Made by a program: the position numbers and the translations under genes. The notes under the pieces are model-generated. The model was not told where the DNA came from, did no database searches, and worked only from the letters and a program-made list of their open reading frames with translations. From assembly GCF_003594885.1 (NCBI RefSeq), contig NZ_QZEZ01000003.1, positions 310,001 to 374,000 of the forward strand: DNA of 64,000 nt, written 5' to 3'. Origin of the DNA: Vallicoccus soli. Its GTDB lineage: Bacteria > Actinomycetota > Actinomycetes > Motilibacterales > Motilibacteraceae. This document shows, in pieces, positions 49,871 through 62,445 of the stretch. Positions within the stretch are counted from its first letter, which is position 1. Each line of letters opens with the position of its first letter.

Positions 49871-52110
49871 TCGGCGGGGGCGGCGGCAGCCGCGGCACCC
49901 TCGGCCGGGGCGTCCTCCTCGACGACCGGCACGAGGGAGAGCTTCCCGCGCTGGTCGATCTCGGAGATCTCGACCTGGATCTTCTGGCCCACCTTGACGA
50001 CGTCGTCGACGTTCTCGACGCGCTTGCCGCCGGCGATCTTGCGCAGCTGCGAGATGTGCAGCAGGCCGTCCTTGCCGGGCAGCAGCGAGACGAACGCACC
50101 GAAGGTCGTCGTCTTGACGACGGTGCCCAGGTAGCGCTCGCCCGGCTCGGGCATCGTCGGGTTGGCGATGCCGTTGATCATCGTCCGCGCGGCCTCGGCC
50201 TTGGGGCCGTCGGTGGCGCCGATGTAGATCGTGCCGTCGTCCTCGATGGTGATCTCGGCGCCGGTGTCGTCCTGGATCTGGTTGATCATCTTGCCCTTGG
50301 GGCCGATGACCGCGCCGATCTGGTCGACCGGGATCTTGATGGTGATGATCCGCGGCGCGTACGGCGACATCTCGTCCGGCGCGTCGATGGCCTCGAGCAT
50401 GACGTCGAGGATGTGCAGGCGCGCCTCCTTGGCCTGCGTCAGCGCGCTGGCCAGGACCGAGGCGGGGATGCCGTCGAGCTTGGTGTCGAGCTGGATCGCC
50501 GTCACGAACTCCTTGGTGCCGGCGACCTTGAAGTCCATGTCCCCGTACGCGTCCTCGGCGCCGAGGATGTCGGTCAGCGCGGCGTAGGAGGTCTCGCCGT
50601 CGACGGTGTCGGAGATGAGGCCCATGGCGATGCCGGCGACCGGCGCGCGCAGCGGCACGCCGGCGTTGAGCAGCGACATCGTCGAGGCGCAGACCGAGCC
50701 CATCGAGGTCGAGCCGTTCGAGCCCAGCGCCTCCGACACCTGGCGGATGGCGTAGGGGAACTCCTCCTTGGTCGGCAGGACCGGCAGCAGCGCGCGCTCG
50801 GCGAGCGCGCCGTGCCCGATCTCGCGGCGCTTCGGCGAGCCCACGCGGCCGGTCTCCCCCGTGGAGTACGGCGGGAAGTTGTAGTTGTGCATGTAGCGCT
50901 TGCGCGTCTCGGGCGAGAGCGTGTCGAGCTGCTGCTCCATGCGGAGCATGTTGAGCGTCGTCACGCCGAGGATCTGGGTCTCGCCGCGCTCGAACAGCGC
51001 CGAGCCGTGCACCCGCGGGAGCACCTCGACCTCGGCCGAGAGGGTGCGGATGTCGGTCGGGCCGCGCCCGTCGATGCGCACGCCCTCGCGCAGCACCCGC
51101 TGGCGGATGACGCGCTTGGTGACGGCCTTGAGGGCGCCGCCGACCTCCTTCTCGCGGCCCTCGAAGCGCGGGGCGACCCGCTCGGTCGCGAGCGCCTTGA
51201 TGCGGTCGAGCTCGGCCTCGCGCTCCTGCTTGTCCGCGATCGTGAGGGCCTGGGACAGCTCGCCCTCGACGGCCTCGGTGACCGCCTGCAGGACGTCGTC
51301 CTGGTAGTCGAGGAACTGCGGGAACTCCCGGACCGGCTTCGCGGCGCGCCCGGCAAGGTCCGCCTGCGCCTCGCACAGCACGCGGATGAACGGCTTGGCG
51401 GCCTCGAGGCCGGCCGCCACGACCTCCTCGGTCGGGGCGGTGCGGCCCTGGCCCGTGACGAGGTCCCAGGCGGCGGTGGTCGCCTCGGCCTCGACCATCA
51501 TGATCGCGACGTCGTCGCCGACGACGCGGCCCGCGACGACCATGTCGAACACGGCGGTCTCGAGCTGCTCGTGGGTCGGGAACGCGACCCACTGGTCCTC
51601 GCCCTCGCCGTCGCTGACCAGCGCGACGCGGGTGGCGCCGATCGGGCCGCTGAAGGGCAGGCCGGACAGCTGCGTCGACGCGGACGCGGCGTTGATCGCC
51701 ACGACGTCGTACAGGTCCTTCGGGTCCAGCGCCATGACGGTGATGACGACCTGGACCTCGTTGCGCAGGCCCTTGACGAAGGACGGGCGCAGCGGGCGGT
51801 CGATGAGACGGCAGGTGAGGATCGCGTCCTCGCTGGGCCGGCCCTCGCGGCGGAAGAACGAGCCGGGGATGCGCCCGGCGGCGTACATGCGCTCCTCGAC
51901 GTCCACCGTGAGGGGGAAGAAGTCGAAGTGCTCCTTGGGGTGCTTGCCCGCCGTGGTGGCGGACAGCAGCATCGTCTCCTCGTCGAGGTAGGCCGCGACG
52001 GAGCCGGCGGCCTGGCGGGCGAGGCGCCCGGTCTCGAAGCGGACGGTGCGGGTGCCGAAGCGGCCGTTGTCGATCGTGGCCTCGGCGGTGTGGACCTGGG
52101 GACCCTCCAC
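49867..52110 (-). CDS. pnp: Polyribonucleotide nucleotidyltransferase
   Basis: A 747-residue phosphorolytic 3'->5' exoribonuclease. Two RNase PH cores flank a helical domain, then a KH domain ([15 protein letters not shown]) and an S1 domain ([28 protein letters not shown]). The C-terminal about 20 residues are Ala/Glu-rich. GTG 52110 is preceded by GAGGA. It follows rpsO by 232 bp with a strong hairpin in between. Confidence 0.97.
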
Positions 52111-52303
52111 GGGGCGTCCTCTCTGCTGGTGGCAGGAGCGGTCGCCGGTCGGGACGGGGTCGTCCGGTCTTCGATGGAAGCGCCCGGGGGGCGTGCCGCC
52201 CGGGGGCCACTACCGAGGACCGGTGCTCCGGCCGCGGGTGGCGGGTGGTGCTCCTGCGCTGGGTCGGGGGTGGTGCTGGTGCCCGGCACCGGGCGCGCTA
52301 CGC

Positions 52304-52338
52304 CGAGGGGGAGCGGACCGGCGGTCCGCTCCCCCTCG
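52304..52338 (-). terminator. rpsO-pnp intergenic hairpin
   Basis: A perfect 17-bp inverted repeat (52304-52320 with 52322-52338) starts 4 bp after the rpsO stop codon. The innermost pairs must open to make a loop. It is the equivalent of the rpsO terminator/attenuator seen in other bacteria and would limit read-through into pnp. No T tract is present. Confidence 0.7.
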
Positions 52339-52342
52339 TGCG

Positions 52343-52612
52343 TCAGCGCCGCAGGCCGAGCCGCTCGATGAGCTGGCGGTAGCGGTTGATGTCGTTCTTC
52401 GCGATGTACTGCAGGAGGCGCCGGCGGCGCCCGACCAGCAGCAGCAGCCCGCGACGGCTGTGGTGGTCGTGCTTGTGGCTCTTGAGGTGCTCGGTGAGGT
52501 CCGCGATGCGGCGGGAGAGCAGGGCCACCTGCACCTCGGGCGAGCCGGTGTCGCCCTCGGAGCCGCCGTACTCGGCGACGATCTGCTTCTTCGTGGCGGT
52601 GTCGAGCGACAC
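52343..52612 (-). CDS. rpsO: 30S ribosomal protein S15
   Basis: An 89-residue S15, exactly the family length. [43 protein letters not shown] and the [13 protein letters not shown] tail are conserved; it binds 16S rRNA early in 30S assembly. GTG 52612 has GGAGG 5 nt upstream, which rules out the longer frame. Confidence 0.97.
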   Translation of the reverse strand: MSLDTATKKQIVAEYGGSEGDTGSPEVQVALLSRRIADLTEHLKSHKHDHHSRRGLLLLVGRRRRLLQYIAKNDINRYRQLIERLGLRR

Positions 52613-52702
52613 GCTGGCCTCCAGGGGCGGGGTCGGTGAGCGCCGCCGGTCCAGGTCACGGCGGCAGGCACGGCTCACGCCGGCGTCGCAGCCGGCCACC
52701 CA

Positions 52703-52708
52703 AGGCTA
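52703..52708 (-). promoter_or_regulatory. Probable rpsO -10 element (TAGCCT)
   Basis: TAGCCT on the minus strand between ribF and rpsO, about 90 nt upstream of the rpsO start. It implies a leader of about 80 nt, long enough for the autoregulatory fold S15 uses in other bacteria. Confidence 0.45.
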
Positions 52709-52728
52709 CCAGCGCGCCGGGCGTCCCC

Positions 52729-53736
52729 CTAATCCGGGCGCGGACCGGCCGTGAGCGCCCGGGTGCGCTCGACGTCCTGCGCCATCTGCGCCACGAGCTC
52801 GTCGACGGAGGCGAAGCGCAGGGTGGGCCGCAGCAGCTCGACGAGGTCGACGGCGACCCGGCGCCCGTACAGGTCGAGGTCGTCGCGGTCGAGCACGTAC
52901 GCCTCCACCCGCCGCTCGGTCCCGCCGAAGGTCGGGTTGGTGCCGACGGAGACGGCCGCGGGCAGCGCGCCCCGGGGCAGGTCGCCGGGCAGGTCGCCGG
53001 GCAGGTCGCCGCTCGGGTCGCCGGGCAGGTCCAGCACGGTGAGGCGCCCGGCGTAGACGCCGTCGGCCGGCACGGCGGCCCCCCCGACGGCCGGCTCCGC
53101 GGCGAGGTTGGCGGTCGGGTAGCCGATGGTGCGCCCGCGGGCGTCGCCGTGCACGACCACGCCCTCGACCCGGTGGTCGCGCCCCAGCACCCGCCGGGCC
53201 CCCGCGACGTCGCCCTCGGCGACGAGCCGGCGCACCAGGGAGGAGGACCACCCCCCGTGCTCGTCGCCGACGCGCCCGACCGCGTCGACCGCGTACCCGC
53301 GCTCGGCGCCGAGGCGGCGCAGCAGGTCGACGTCGCCGGCGGCCCGGTGGCCGAACCGGAAGCCCTCCCCCACGACGACCTCGCGGGCGGCGAGGGCCCC
53401 CACGAGGACCTCGTCGACGAACTGCCCGGGCGGCTCCGCGGCGAGCTCGCGGGTGAAGGGGAGCACGAGCGCCGCGTCGAGCCCGAGCCCCTCCAGCAGG
53501 TCGAGCCGGCGCCCGAGGGCGGCGAGGACCGTCGGGGCCCGGTCCGGGCGCACGACGGCGGCGGGGTGCGGGTGGAACGTCACCGCGACGGCGGCCGCGC
53601 CGAGCTCGCGCGCCCGCGCCACGGCCCGGCCCACGAGGTGCTGGTGCCCGCGGTGCACCCCGTCGAAGGTGCCCACGGTGACGACGGACGGGCCCCAGCC
53701 CGGGGGCACGTCCGGCAGTCCGGTCCAGCGCAGCAC
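52729..53736 (-). CDS. ribF: Bifunctional riboflavin kinase/FAD synthetase
   Basis: A 335-residue enzyme making FMN and then FAD. The adenylyltransferase half has GTFDGVHRGHQ (about 22-32) and GEGFRFGHRAAGD; the kinase half has GRTIGYPTANL. In the kinase half an insertion of GDLP repeats (about residues 238-256) is found before GTNPTFGG. The GTG 53736 has TACGCT 8 nt upstream and no clear ribosome site. Confidence 0.95.
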   Translation of the reverse strand: MLRWTGLPDVPPGWGPSVVTVGTFDGVHRGHQHLVGRAVARARELGAAAVAVTFHPHPAAVVRPDRAPTVLAALGRRLDLLEGLGLDAALVLPFTRELAAEPPGQFVDEVLVGALAAREVVVGEGFRFGHRAAGDVDLLRRLGAERGYAVDAVGRVGDEHGGWSSSLVRRLVAEGDVAGARRVLGRDHRVEGVVVHGDARGRTIGYPTANLAAEPAVGGAAVPADGVYAGRLTVLDLPGDPSGDLPGDLPGDLPRGALPAAVSVGTNPTFGGTERRVEAYVLDRDDLDLYGRRVAVDLVELLRPTLRFASVDELVAQMAQDVERTRALTAGPRPD

Positions 53737-53776
53737 GAGAGGTGAGCGTACGGGGACCCCGGGACCTACCCGCTCG

Positions 53777-55036
53777 TCAGGGGGCGACCTCGCGCAGCCG
53801 TTCGACGGTCGTGACGACGTCGGCGTGGGTGACGTAGGGCGCGGCGACGCCCAGGCGCACCACGTCGGGCTCGCGGAAGTCCCCCACGACGCCGCGCGCG
53901 GCGAGGTCGCGCACGACCCGCTGCGCCTGCGGGTGCGCGAGCGAGACCTGGCTGCCGCGCCGGGCGGGGTCGCGCGGGGTCACCACCCGCAGCGAGGGCA
54001 CGTGGGCCCCGACGAGCTCGACGAGCAGCCCGGTCAGCGACAGGCTGCGGGCGCGCAGGGCCGCGAGGTCCACGTCCTGCAGCACGTCGAGCGCGGCGTC
54101 GAGGGCGAGCAGCGAGAGCACCGGCGGCGTGCCGCTGCGCATCCGCGAGACCGCCGCCGCCGGCTCGTACGACCCCTCCATCGCGAAGGGGCGCGCGTGC
54201 CCGGTCCACCCGGGCAGCGGGTTGGTCAGCGCGCCGTGGTGGCGCCGGGCCACGACGAGGTACGCCGGCGCCCCCGGCCCCCCGTTGAGGTACTTGTAGC
54301 CGCAGCCCACCGCGAGGTCGACGCCGTGCTCGGCGAGGCCCACCGGCAGCGCTCCCGCGGAGTGCGACAGGTCCCAGCAGGACAGCGCCCCCGCGCGGTG
54401 CGCGAGCGCGGTCAGCCCGGGCAGGTCGAGCAGCTCCCCCGTGCGGTAGTCGACGTGCGAGTACGCCACGACCGCCACGTCGCCGCCGTGCGCGGCGAGG
54501 TGCGCGGCCAGGTCCGCGGGCGCGACGCGGTCCAGCTGCAGCCCCAGCAGGTCGGCGACCGCGGCCGCGACGTAGAGGTCGGTGGGGAACGAGCCCGGCT
54601 CGACGACCAGCCTGGCCCGCCCGGGGCGCAGCCGGGCGCCGGCCGCGAGGACCTTGAACAGGTCGACGGACGTGGAGTCGGTGACGACGACCTCGTCGGG
54701 GTGCGCGCCGACGAGGCGCGCGACCTTGGCGCCGGCCCGCTCGGGGGCGGTCCACCACCCGCCCGCCTCCCAGGACGCGATGAGGTCCGTCCCCCACTGC
54801 CGCCGCACGACGTCGTCGAGGACGGCCGGGACGTGCGCGGGCAGCGCACCGAGGGAGTTGCCGTCGAGGTAGACGACGCCGTCGGGCAGCAGGAACCGCC
54901 CGCGCAGCGCGGTGAGGGGGTCGGCGGCGTCGAGGGCCTCGGCGCGGCGGCGCTCCGCCTCCAGCGGCGCCGGGACCGGCGAGGAGCGGCCGGCGGGCCG
55001 GGCGGGGTACGGGCTCGGGGGCGTCGTCGCGCTCAC
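53777..55036 (-). CDS. kynU: Kynureninase
   Basis: A 419-residue PLP enzyme that cleaves kynurenine to anthranilate and alanine in tryptophan breakdown. The family signature YLDGNSLGALP (about 56-66), DSTSVDLFKVL, the aspartate in WDLSHSAGALPV and the Schiff-base Lys248 in GCGYKYLNGGPGAPA are present. It sits between ribF and truB, where a metabolic gene is unusual, and has its own TAGGGT element 7 nt before GTG 55036. PLP and flavin use by kynurenine enzymes is only a loose link to ribF. Confidence 0.93.
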   Translation of the reverse strand: MSATTPPSPYPARPAGRSSPVPAPLEAERRRAEALDAADPLTALRGRFLLPDGVVYLDGNSLGALPAHVPAVLDDVVRRQWGTDLIASWEAGGWWTAPERAGAKVARLVGAHPDEVVVTDSTSVDLFKVLAAGARLRPGRARLVVEPGSFPTDLYVAAAVADLLGLQLDRVAPADLAAHLAAHGGDVAVVAYSHVDYRTGELLDLPGLTALAHRAGALSCWDLSHSAGALPVGLAEHGVDLAVGCGYKYLNGGPGAPAYLVVARRHHGALTNPLPGWTGHARPFAMEGSYEPAAAVSRMRSGTPPVLSLLALDAALDVLQDVDLAALRARSLSLTGLLVELVGAHVPSLRVVTPRDPARRGSQVSLAHPQAQRVVRDLAARGVVGDFREPDVVRLGVAAPYVTHADVVTTVERLREVAP

Positions 55037-55043
55037 CCGGCGG

Positions 55044-55049
55044 ACCCTA
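55044..55049 (-). promoter_or_regulatory. -10 element (TAGGGT) for leaderless kynU
   Basis: TAGGGT on the minus strand ends 7 nt before the kynU GTG at 55036, in the 33-bp gap after truB. It would let kynU be expressed separately from the translation operon. Confidence 0.5.
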
Positions 55050-55069
55050 GCCGGGGGCCGCCGGCGCGG

Positions 55070-55957
55070 TCAGCCGGCGAAGACGGCGAGGTACCGCGAG
55101 CGCCCGCGGTGCAGCTCCCCCAGCGCGAGCAGCGCGCCGTCGGGGCCGAAGAACCCCGCCGGCCCCTGCGCGGGCAGGTCGAGCCCGCCGGGGCCCTCGG
55201 CGCGCAGCTGCACCCCGTGCGCCACGAGGCGCGCCTGCTCGGCGTCGACGTCGACGCGGGGGAAGGCGCGCTCGACGGCGTCGGCCAGGGGCAGCAGCGC
55301 CAGGTCGTCCTCGAGCTGCTCGAGGGTGCGCGCGACCGCGAGGTCGTACGGCCCCACCGCCGTGCGCCGCAGCGCCGTGAGGTGCCCGCCGGTGCCCAGG
55401 GCCGCTCCGAGGTCGCGCGCCAGCGCCCGCACGTACGTGCCGCTGGAGCAGCGCACCGTGACGTCGACGTCGAGCTCGTCGCCCACCGGTCGCAGGGCGT
55501 GGACGTCGAACGCGTCGACCCGCACCGGGCGGGCGGCCAGGGCGACGTCCTCGCCGGCGCGCACCAGGGCGTACGCGCGCTTGCCGTCGACCTTGACCGC
55601 GCTCACCGCGGAGGGGACCTGCAGCAGGTCCCCGGTCAGGGCGGCGGCGCCGGCGCGCACCTGCTCCTCGGTGACGCCGCGGGCGCCGCGGCGCTCGAGC
55701 ACGTCCCCGGTCGCGTCGTCGGACACCGTCGAGGTGCCGAGGCGGACCGTGGCGTCGTACGCCTTGTCGGTGCCGGTGAGGTGCCCGAGCAGCCGCGTGG
55801 CCTGCCCGACGCCGAGCACGAGCACCCCGGTGGCCATCGGGTCCAGGGTGCCCGCGTGCCCGACGCGGCGGGTGCGGGCGAGCCGGCGGACCCGCCCCAC
55901 CACGTCGTGCGAGGTGAGCCCGCCCGGCTTGTCGACGACGACGAGGCCGTCGCTCAC
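55070..55957 (-). CDS. truB: tRNA pseudouridine(55) synthase
   Basis: A 295-residue enzyme that makes pseudouridine 55 in the T loop of tRNAs. The catalytic Asp39 is in [12 protein letters not shown], the N-terminal [14 protein letters not shown] is typical, and [15 protein letters not shown] follows. A C-terminal RNA-binding extension is present. The GTG 55957 overlaps the rbfA stop as GTGA. Confidence 0.95.
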   Translation of the reverse strand: MSDGLVVVDKPGGLTSHDVVGRVRRLARTRRVGHAGTLDPMATGVLVLGVGQATRLLGHLTGTDKAYDATVRLGTSTVSDDATGDVLERRGARGVTEEQVRAGAAALTGDLLQVPSAVSAVKVDGKRAYALVRAGEDVALAARPVRVDAFDVHALRPVGDELDVDVTVRCSSGTYVRALARDLGAALGTGGHLTALRRTAVGPYDLAVARTLEQLEDDLALLPLADAVERAFPRVDVDAEQARLVAHGVQLRAEGPGGLDLPAQGPAGFFGPDGALLALGELHRGRSRYLAVFAG

Positions 55958-56475
55958 CCGCGGCCCCGGGCCCCGTCGGTCGCTGCCCCGCCCGCAGCGG
56001 GCTCGCCGCCCTCGGCGTCCTCGGTGGCGTCGCTGGTGCCCGGGGTGTCCGCCCCGTCGGACGGCGCCCGGTACGGGTCCGCGTCCCCGGCGTACGTCGC
56101 GCCCGCGGCGACCCGGTGCACCTCGGCGTCGGCCTGCGCCGCGCGGGCCAGCAGGTCCTCGATGCGCGCCGCCTCCTCGGGCACCGCGTCGGCGACGAAC
56201 GCCAGCGACGGGGTGTGCCGCACGCCGGTCTGGCGCCCCACCTCCGAGCGCAGGACGCCCTTGGCGCTCTCCAGCGCCGCGGCCGTGTCGGCGCGGGCCG
56301 CGTCGTCGCCGTACACCGTGTAGTAGACGGTCGCCTGCTGCAGGTCGTTGGTGACCCGGGCGTCGGTCACGGTGATGAACCCCAGCCGCGGGTCCTTAAC
56401 CCGCGTCTCGAGGGTCTGCGCCACGATCACCCGGATGCGGTCGGCGAGCTTGCGCGCGCGTGCCGTGTCGACCAT
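55954..56475 (-). CDS. rbfA: 30S ribosome-binding factor RbfA
   Basis: A 173-residue ribosome maturation factor. The KH-like fold ([43 protein letters not shown] and [11 protein letters not shown]) is complete by about residue 115. The rest is an acidic, Gly/Ala/Asp-rich tail. The ATG 56475 is preceded by AGGAGG, which fixes the start. Confidence 0.95.
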   Translation of the reverse strand: MVDTARARKLADRIRVIVAQTLETRVKDPRLGFITVTDARVTNDLQQATVYYTVYGDDAARADTAAALESAKGVLRSEVGRQTGVRHTPSLAFVADAVPEEAARIEDLLARAAQADAEVHRVAAGATYAGDADPYRAPSDGADTPGTSDATEDAEGGEPAAGGAATDGARGRG

Positions 56476-56492
56476 CCCTGCCTCCTCGTCCC

Positions 56493-56513
56493 GGCCCGCC
56501 ACCGTGGCGGGCC
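56493..56513 (-). terminator. Hairpin between DUF503 gene and rbfA
   Basis: An inverted repeat (56493-56500 with 56506-56513, 5-nt loop, extendable to 10 bp) lies in the 57-bp gap. It could be an attenuator or an mRNA processing/stability element upstream of the rbfA ribosome site. Confidence 0.4.
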
Positions 56514-56532
56514 TGCTCGCCGTGCGGCGGCC

Positions 56533-56844
56533 TCAGCCGTCGTACGGCACGTCGTCCTCCTGCGCGAGCACCCTGCGGTGGGCCGAGAGCAGCACCAGCT
56601 CGGGGCGCTCGGCGACGAGGCGCTCGCACGCGTCGAGCACCTCCTCGCAGTGCCCGGCGTCCGCGGCCACCACCGCCACGCCCACGAGGGCGCGCCGGTG
56701 CAGGTCGAGGTGCCCCGCCTCGGCCGCCGCGACGGCGTACGCGCGCCGCAGCTCGGCCAGGAGGGGGCGCACCGCGCTGCGCTTCTGCTTGAGCGAGCGG
56801 ACGTCGCCCAGCAGCAGGTCCAGGGCCAGCGACCCGACGAACAC
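56533..56844 (-). CDS. DUF503 (YlxP-like) protein
   Basis: A 103-residue single-domain protein: FVGSLALDLLLGDVRSLKQKRSAVRPLLAELRR is the family start, followed by a ferredoxin-like alternation of strands and helices. It is usually found between infB and rbfA and may be a ribosome-associated factor, but its function is not established. GAGGAGGA lies just before GTG 56844. Confidence 0.9.
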   Translation of the reverse strand: MFVGSLALDLLLGDVRSLKQKRSAVRPLLAELRRAYAVAAAEAGHLDLHRRALVGVAVVAADAGHCEEVLDACERLVAERPELVLLSAHRRVLAQEDDVPYDG

Positions 56845-56896
56845 GCGTCCTCCTCGTCCGTACGGGCCGGCGGCCGCGCGCCGGGGCGCACCCGCC

Positions 56897-56938
56897 GCGG
56901 GGCGGCCCTCCCGGTGGTCCCCGGGCGGGCCGCCCCGC
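56897..56938 (-). terminator. Terminator hairpin after infB
   Basis: A perfect 12-bp inverted repeat (56897-56908 with 56927-56938) whose 18-nt interior contains a second 5-bp stem begins 10 bp past the infB stop. This long GC hairpin would reduce read-through to the DUF503-rbfA-truB genes. Confidence 0.65.
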
Positions 56939-56948
56939 AGCGCGGTGC

Positions 56949-60077
<3,129 letters not shown>

Positions 60078-60178
60078 TTCTCTCCTGTCTGGTGGTGGTC
60101 CGGGCCCTACGGCTGAGCGTGCCGGGGCACGGACCGCTACTGCGTGCGCGTGCTCATCGCGAGGTGCTCATCGAGCGC

Positions 60179-60568
60179 TCATGCTTCTCGACCTGCTTCC
60201 GACGGCGGTCTGTGCTGATCGTGGTCATCGTGCTGGTGCTGCTGGTCGTGCCGGTGCTGCTGGTCGTGCGGGTGCTGCTGGTCCTGCCCGCCCGCGGCGC
60301 GGGCCTCGAGGGCCCGGCGCACCGGCGTCGCGTCGAGCGGCCCCTGCAGGCGGAAGGCCCGCGGGAACGCGCGGCGCCGCTCGGCGAGCTCCAGGCACCC
60401 CGGGTCGGGGTGCAGGGACGCTCCCCGGCCGGGCAGCCGGCCCCGCGGGTCGGGGACGACGGTGCGCGCACCCTCGACCTCGACGAGGACGAGCCTCAGC
60501 AGCTCGTCCCGCGGCGCCTTGACCCGGCAGCCCACGCAGGTGCGGACAGGGGTCGACCGGCCGGCCAC
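60179..60568 (-). CDS. ylxR: YlxR-family RNA-binding protein with His/Gln-rich tail
   Basis: A 129-residue protein. Residues 1-90 form the YlxR (DUF448) domain with RTCVGCRVKAPRDELLRLV and the GRGASLHPDPGCLELA stretch, thought to bind RNA near NusA. Residues 95-118 are a tail of six-residue HDQQHx repeats not typical of the family. GTG 60568 is preceded at 5 nt by TAGACT, whose first three bases are the nusA stop codon. Confidence 0.9.
   Translation of the reverse strand: MAGRSTPVRTCVGCRVKAPRDELLRLVLVEVEGARTVVPDPRGRLPGRGASLHPDPGCLELAERRRAFPRAFRLQGPLDATPVRRALEARAAGGQDQQHPHDQQHRHDQQHQHDDHDQHRPPSEAGREA
60215..60286 (-). repeat. 18-bp tandem repeats encoding the YlxR tail
   Basis: Four 18-bp units (consensus on the plus strand GGTGCTGCTGGTCGTGCC, last units diverged) encode QDQQHP, HDQQHR, HDQQHQ and HDDHDQ at residues 95-118. 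Confidence 0.8.
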
Positions 60569-60573
60569 CGACG

Positions 60574-60579
60574 AGTCTA
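60574..60579 (-). promoter_or_regulatory. -10 element (TAGACT) for leaderless ylxR
   Basis: TAGACT on the minus strand lies 5 nt before the ylxR GTG and includes the nusA stop codon TAG. It would be an internal promoter of the rimP-nusA-ylxR-infB operon. Confidence 0.45.
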
Positions 60580-61635
60580 GCGCGCTGCCGGGCGCTCGGT
60601 CGCGCCCGAGCCGGCGGGTCGCGACACACCACGCTGGGTGCTCCCGCTGTCACTGGCCGGCGGCTCGCCGCCGCCGCCGTCGCCCCGGATGTCGATCCGC
60701 CAGCCGGTGAGCCGGGCGGCGAGCCGGGCGTTCTGGCCCTCCTTGCCGATCGCCAGCGACAGCTGGTAGTCCGGCACAGTGACGCGGGCCGCCCGGGCCA
60801 CCGGGTCCACCACCTCGACCGCGCTCACCCGCGCCGGCGAGAGCGCGTGGCGCACGAGCTCGGCCGGGTCGTCGTCCCAGTCGACGATGTCGATCTTCTC
60901 GCCGTGCAGCGCGGTCATGACGCTGCGCACGCGCGCCCCCATGGGGCCGATGCAGGCGCCCTTGGCGTTGACGCCGGACCGGGTCGAGCGGACCGCGATC
61001 TTCGTGCGGTGCCCGGCCTCGCGGGCGATCGCCGCGATCTCCACGGTGCCGTCGGCGATCTCGGGCACCTCGAGGGCGAAGAGCTTGCGCACGAGGTTGG
61101 GGTGCGTGCGCGAGAGCGTGATCGCCGGGCCCTTGGGCCCGCGCTTGACCGACACCACGTAGCAGCGCAGCCGCGAGCCGTGCTCGTACCGCTCCCCCGG
61201 CACCTGCTCGGCCGGCGGCAGGACCGCCTCCACGCGGCCGAGGTCGACCAGGACGGTGCGCGGGTCGCGCCCCTGCTGCACGACGCCGGACACGACGTCG
61301 CCCTCGACGCCGACGAACTCGCCGAAGACCTTCTCGTCCTCCGCGTCGCGCAGCCGCTGCAGGATCACCTGGCGCGCCGTGGTCGCGGCGACGCGCCCGA
61401 AGCCGTCGGGGGTGTCGTCCCACTCGCGCGCCACCGAGCCGTCCTCGGCGACCTCCGCGGCCCAGACGGTGACGTGGCCGGTGCCCCGGTCCAGCTCGAC
61501 CCGCGCCCGCGGCTGGTGCCCCTCGGTGCGCTGGTACGCCAGCATCAGCGCCTGCTCGATGGCCTGCACCAGCAGGTCGAAGGAGATCTCCTTCTCCCGC
61601 ACGAGCCCCTTCAGGGCCCCCATGTCGATGTCCAC
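60577..61635 (-). CDS. nusA: Transcription termination/antitermination factor NusA
   Basis: A 352-residue NusA with the N-terminal RNA polymerase-binding domain ([21 protein letters not shown]), an S1 domain and two KH domains ([15 protein letters not shown] and [19 protein letters not shown]). It lacks the acidic C-terminal repeats of E. coli NusA, as usual in actinobacteria. GTG 61635 is chosen because GGAGGG lies 5 nt upstream; ATG 61623 is the alternative. It begins 1 bp after rimP. Confidence 0.95.
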   Translation of the reverse strand: MDIDMGALKGLVREKEISFDLLVQAIEQALMLAYQRTEGHQPRARVELDRGTGHVTVWAAEVAEDGSVAREWDDTPDGFGRVAATTARQVILQRLRDAEDEKVFGEFVGVEGDVVSGVVQQGRDPRTVLVDLGRVEAVLPPAEQVPGERYEHGSRLRCYVVSVKRGPKGPAITLSRTHPNLVRKLFALEVPEIADGTVEIAAIAREAGHRTKIAVRSTRSGVNAKGACIGPMGARVRSVMTALHGEKIDIVDWDDDPAELVRHALSPARVSAVEVVDPVARAARVTVPDYQLSLAIGKEGQNARLAARLTGWRIDIRGDGGGGEPPASDSGSTQRGVSRPAGSGATERPAAR

Positions 61636-61636
61636 G

Positions 61637-62191
61637 TCAGCCCTCCGTCCCGTCCTGCGCCGCGCCGTCCAGGGCACCGCCCAGCCCGTCCAGCCCGTCC
61701 ACCTCGTCCTCGTCCCCCGCGCCGGGGCGGGAGAACTCGACCTGCACGCGCCCGCGGCGCAGGTCCGCCAGCGCGTAGCGGCGGGGCTCCCCGTCGACCT
61801 CCAGGTCGACGCCCTCGTCGTCGGCGGCCAGGACGCGGCCGGTCACCTCGCCGCCCTCGACGAGGTCGGCCACCACGAGGCGGGTGCGGGCGCGGCGCCA
61901 GTGCCGCGCCTCGGTGAGGGGGCGGTCGACGCCGGGCGAGGTGACCTCGAGGACGTACGGCGCGCCGCCGAGCGCCCGGTCGGCCTCGGGGGCGTCGAGC
62001 GCCGCCGAGAGCCGCTGGCTGACCTCCGCGACCGTGTCGAGGCTCACCCCGCCGTCCTGGTCGACCACGACGCGCACGACGCGGCGCTTGCCGGCGGGGG
62101 TGACGGCGAGCTCCTCGAGGTCGAGCCCGCTCCCCGCGACCACCGGTTCGAGGAGGTCGCGCAGGTCGTCCGTCCGGGCACCCCTGGGCAT
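61637..62191 (-). CDS. rimP: Ribosome maturation factor RimP
   Basis: A 184-residue 30S assembly factor. Two domains are recognisable: an N-terminal alpha-beta domain ending in [14 protein letters not shown] and a C-terminal SH3-like barrel. The last about 30 residues are Gly/Asp-rich. The ATG 62191 has GAGGAGG about 10 nt upstream. It starts the rimP-nusA-ylxR-infB operon. Confidence 0.94.
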   Translation of the reverse strand: MPRGARTDDLRDLLEPVVAGSGLDLEELAVTPAGKRRVVRVVVDQDGGVSLDTVAEVSQRLSAALDAPEADRALGGAPYVLEVTSPGVDRPLTEARHWRRARTRLVVADLVEGGEVTGRVLAADDEGVDLEVDGEPRRYALADLRRGRVQVEFSRPGAGDEDEVDGLDGLGGALDGAAQDGTEG

Positions 62192-62384
62192 GTCGGCGCC
62201 GCCTCCTCGTCTGCTGTTGTCGTCGTGCGGTGGTCGTGCGGTGGTGCGCGCGGGCGGCCCCCGTCGGGGTGCCGTCGCGGTCGTCCAGCCTAGCCGCCCG
62301 CAGGGGCCGTCCCGACCGTCGCGGGGGCCCGCCGCCTAGCATCGGGCCCGGGCCGGCGAGCGGCGGACGGACGGCCGCACCGGT

Positions 62385-62445
62385 GGACGGCGGCACGGAC
62401 GACGGCGCACGGACGACGGCGGCACGGACGACGGCGGCACGGACG
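62385..62445 (+). repeat. Tandem repeats upstream of the lipoprotein gene
   Basis: Units GGACGGCGGCAC (62385-62396), a 14-bp variant (62397-62410) and two identical 15-mers GGACGACGGCGGCAC (62411-62425, 62426-62440) lead directly into GGACGGGAGG, the ribosome site of the following gene. No -10 element is seen between the repeats and the start. Confidence 0.75.

Noticed and set aside
53777-55036. Recent horizontal transfer of kynU
   Set aside because: Base composition and GTG start resemble the neighbours and there are no flanking repeats or mobile genes.
62140-62160. T-loop-like GGTTCGA as part of a tRNA gene
   Set aside because: It lies inside the conserved rimP frame and no acceptor or anticodon stem can be built around it.
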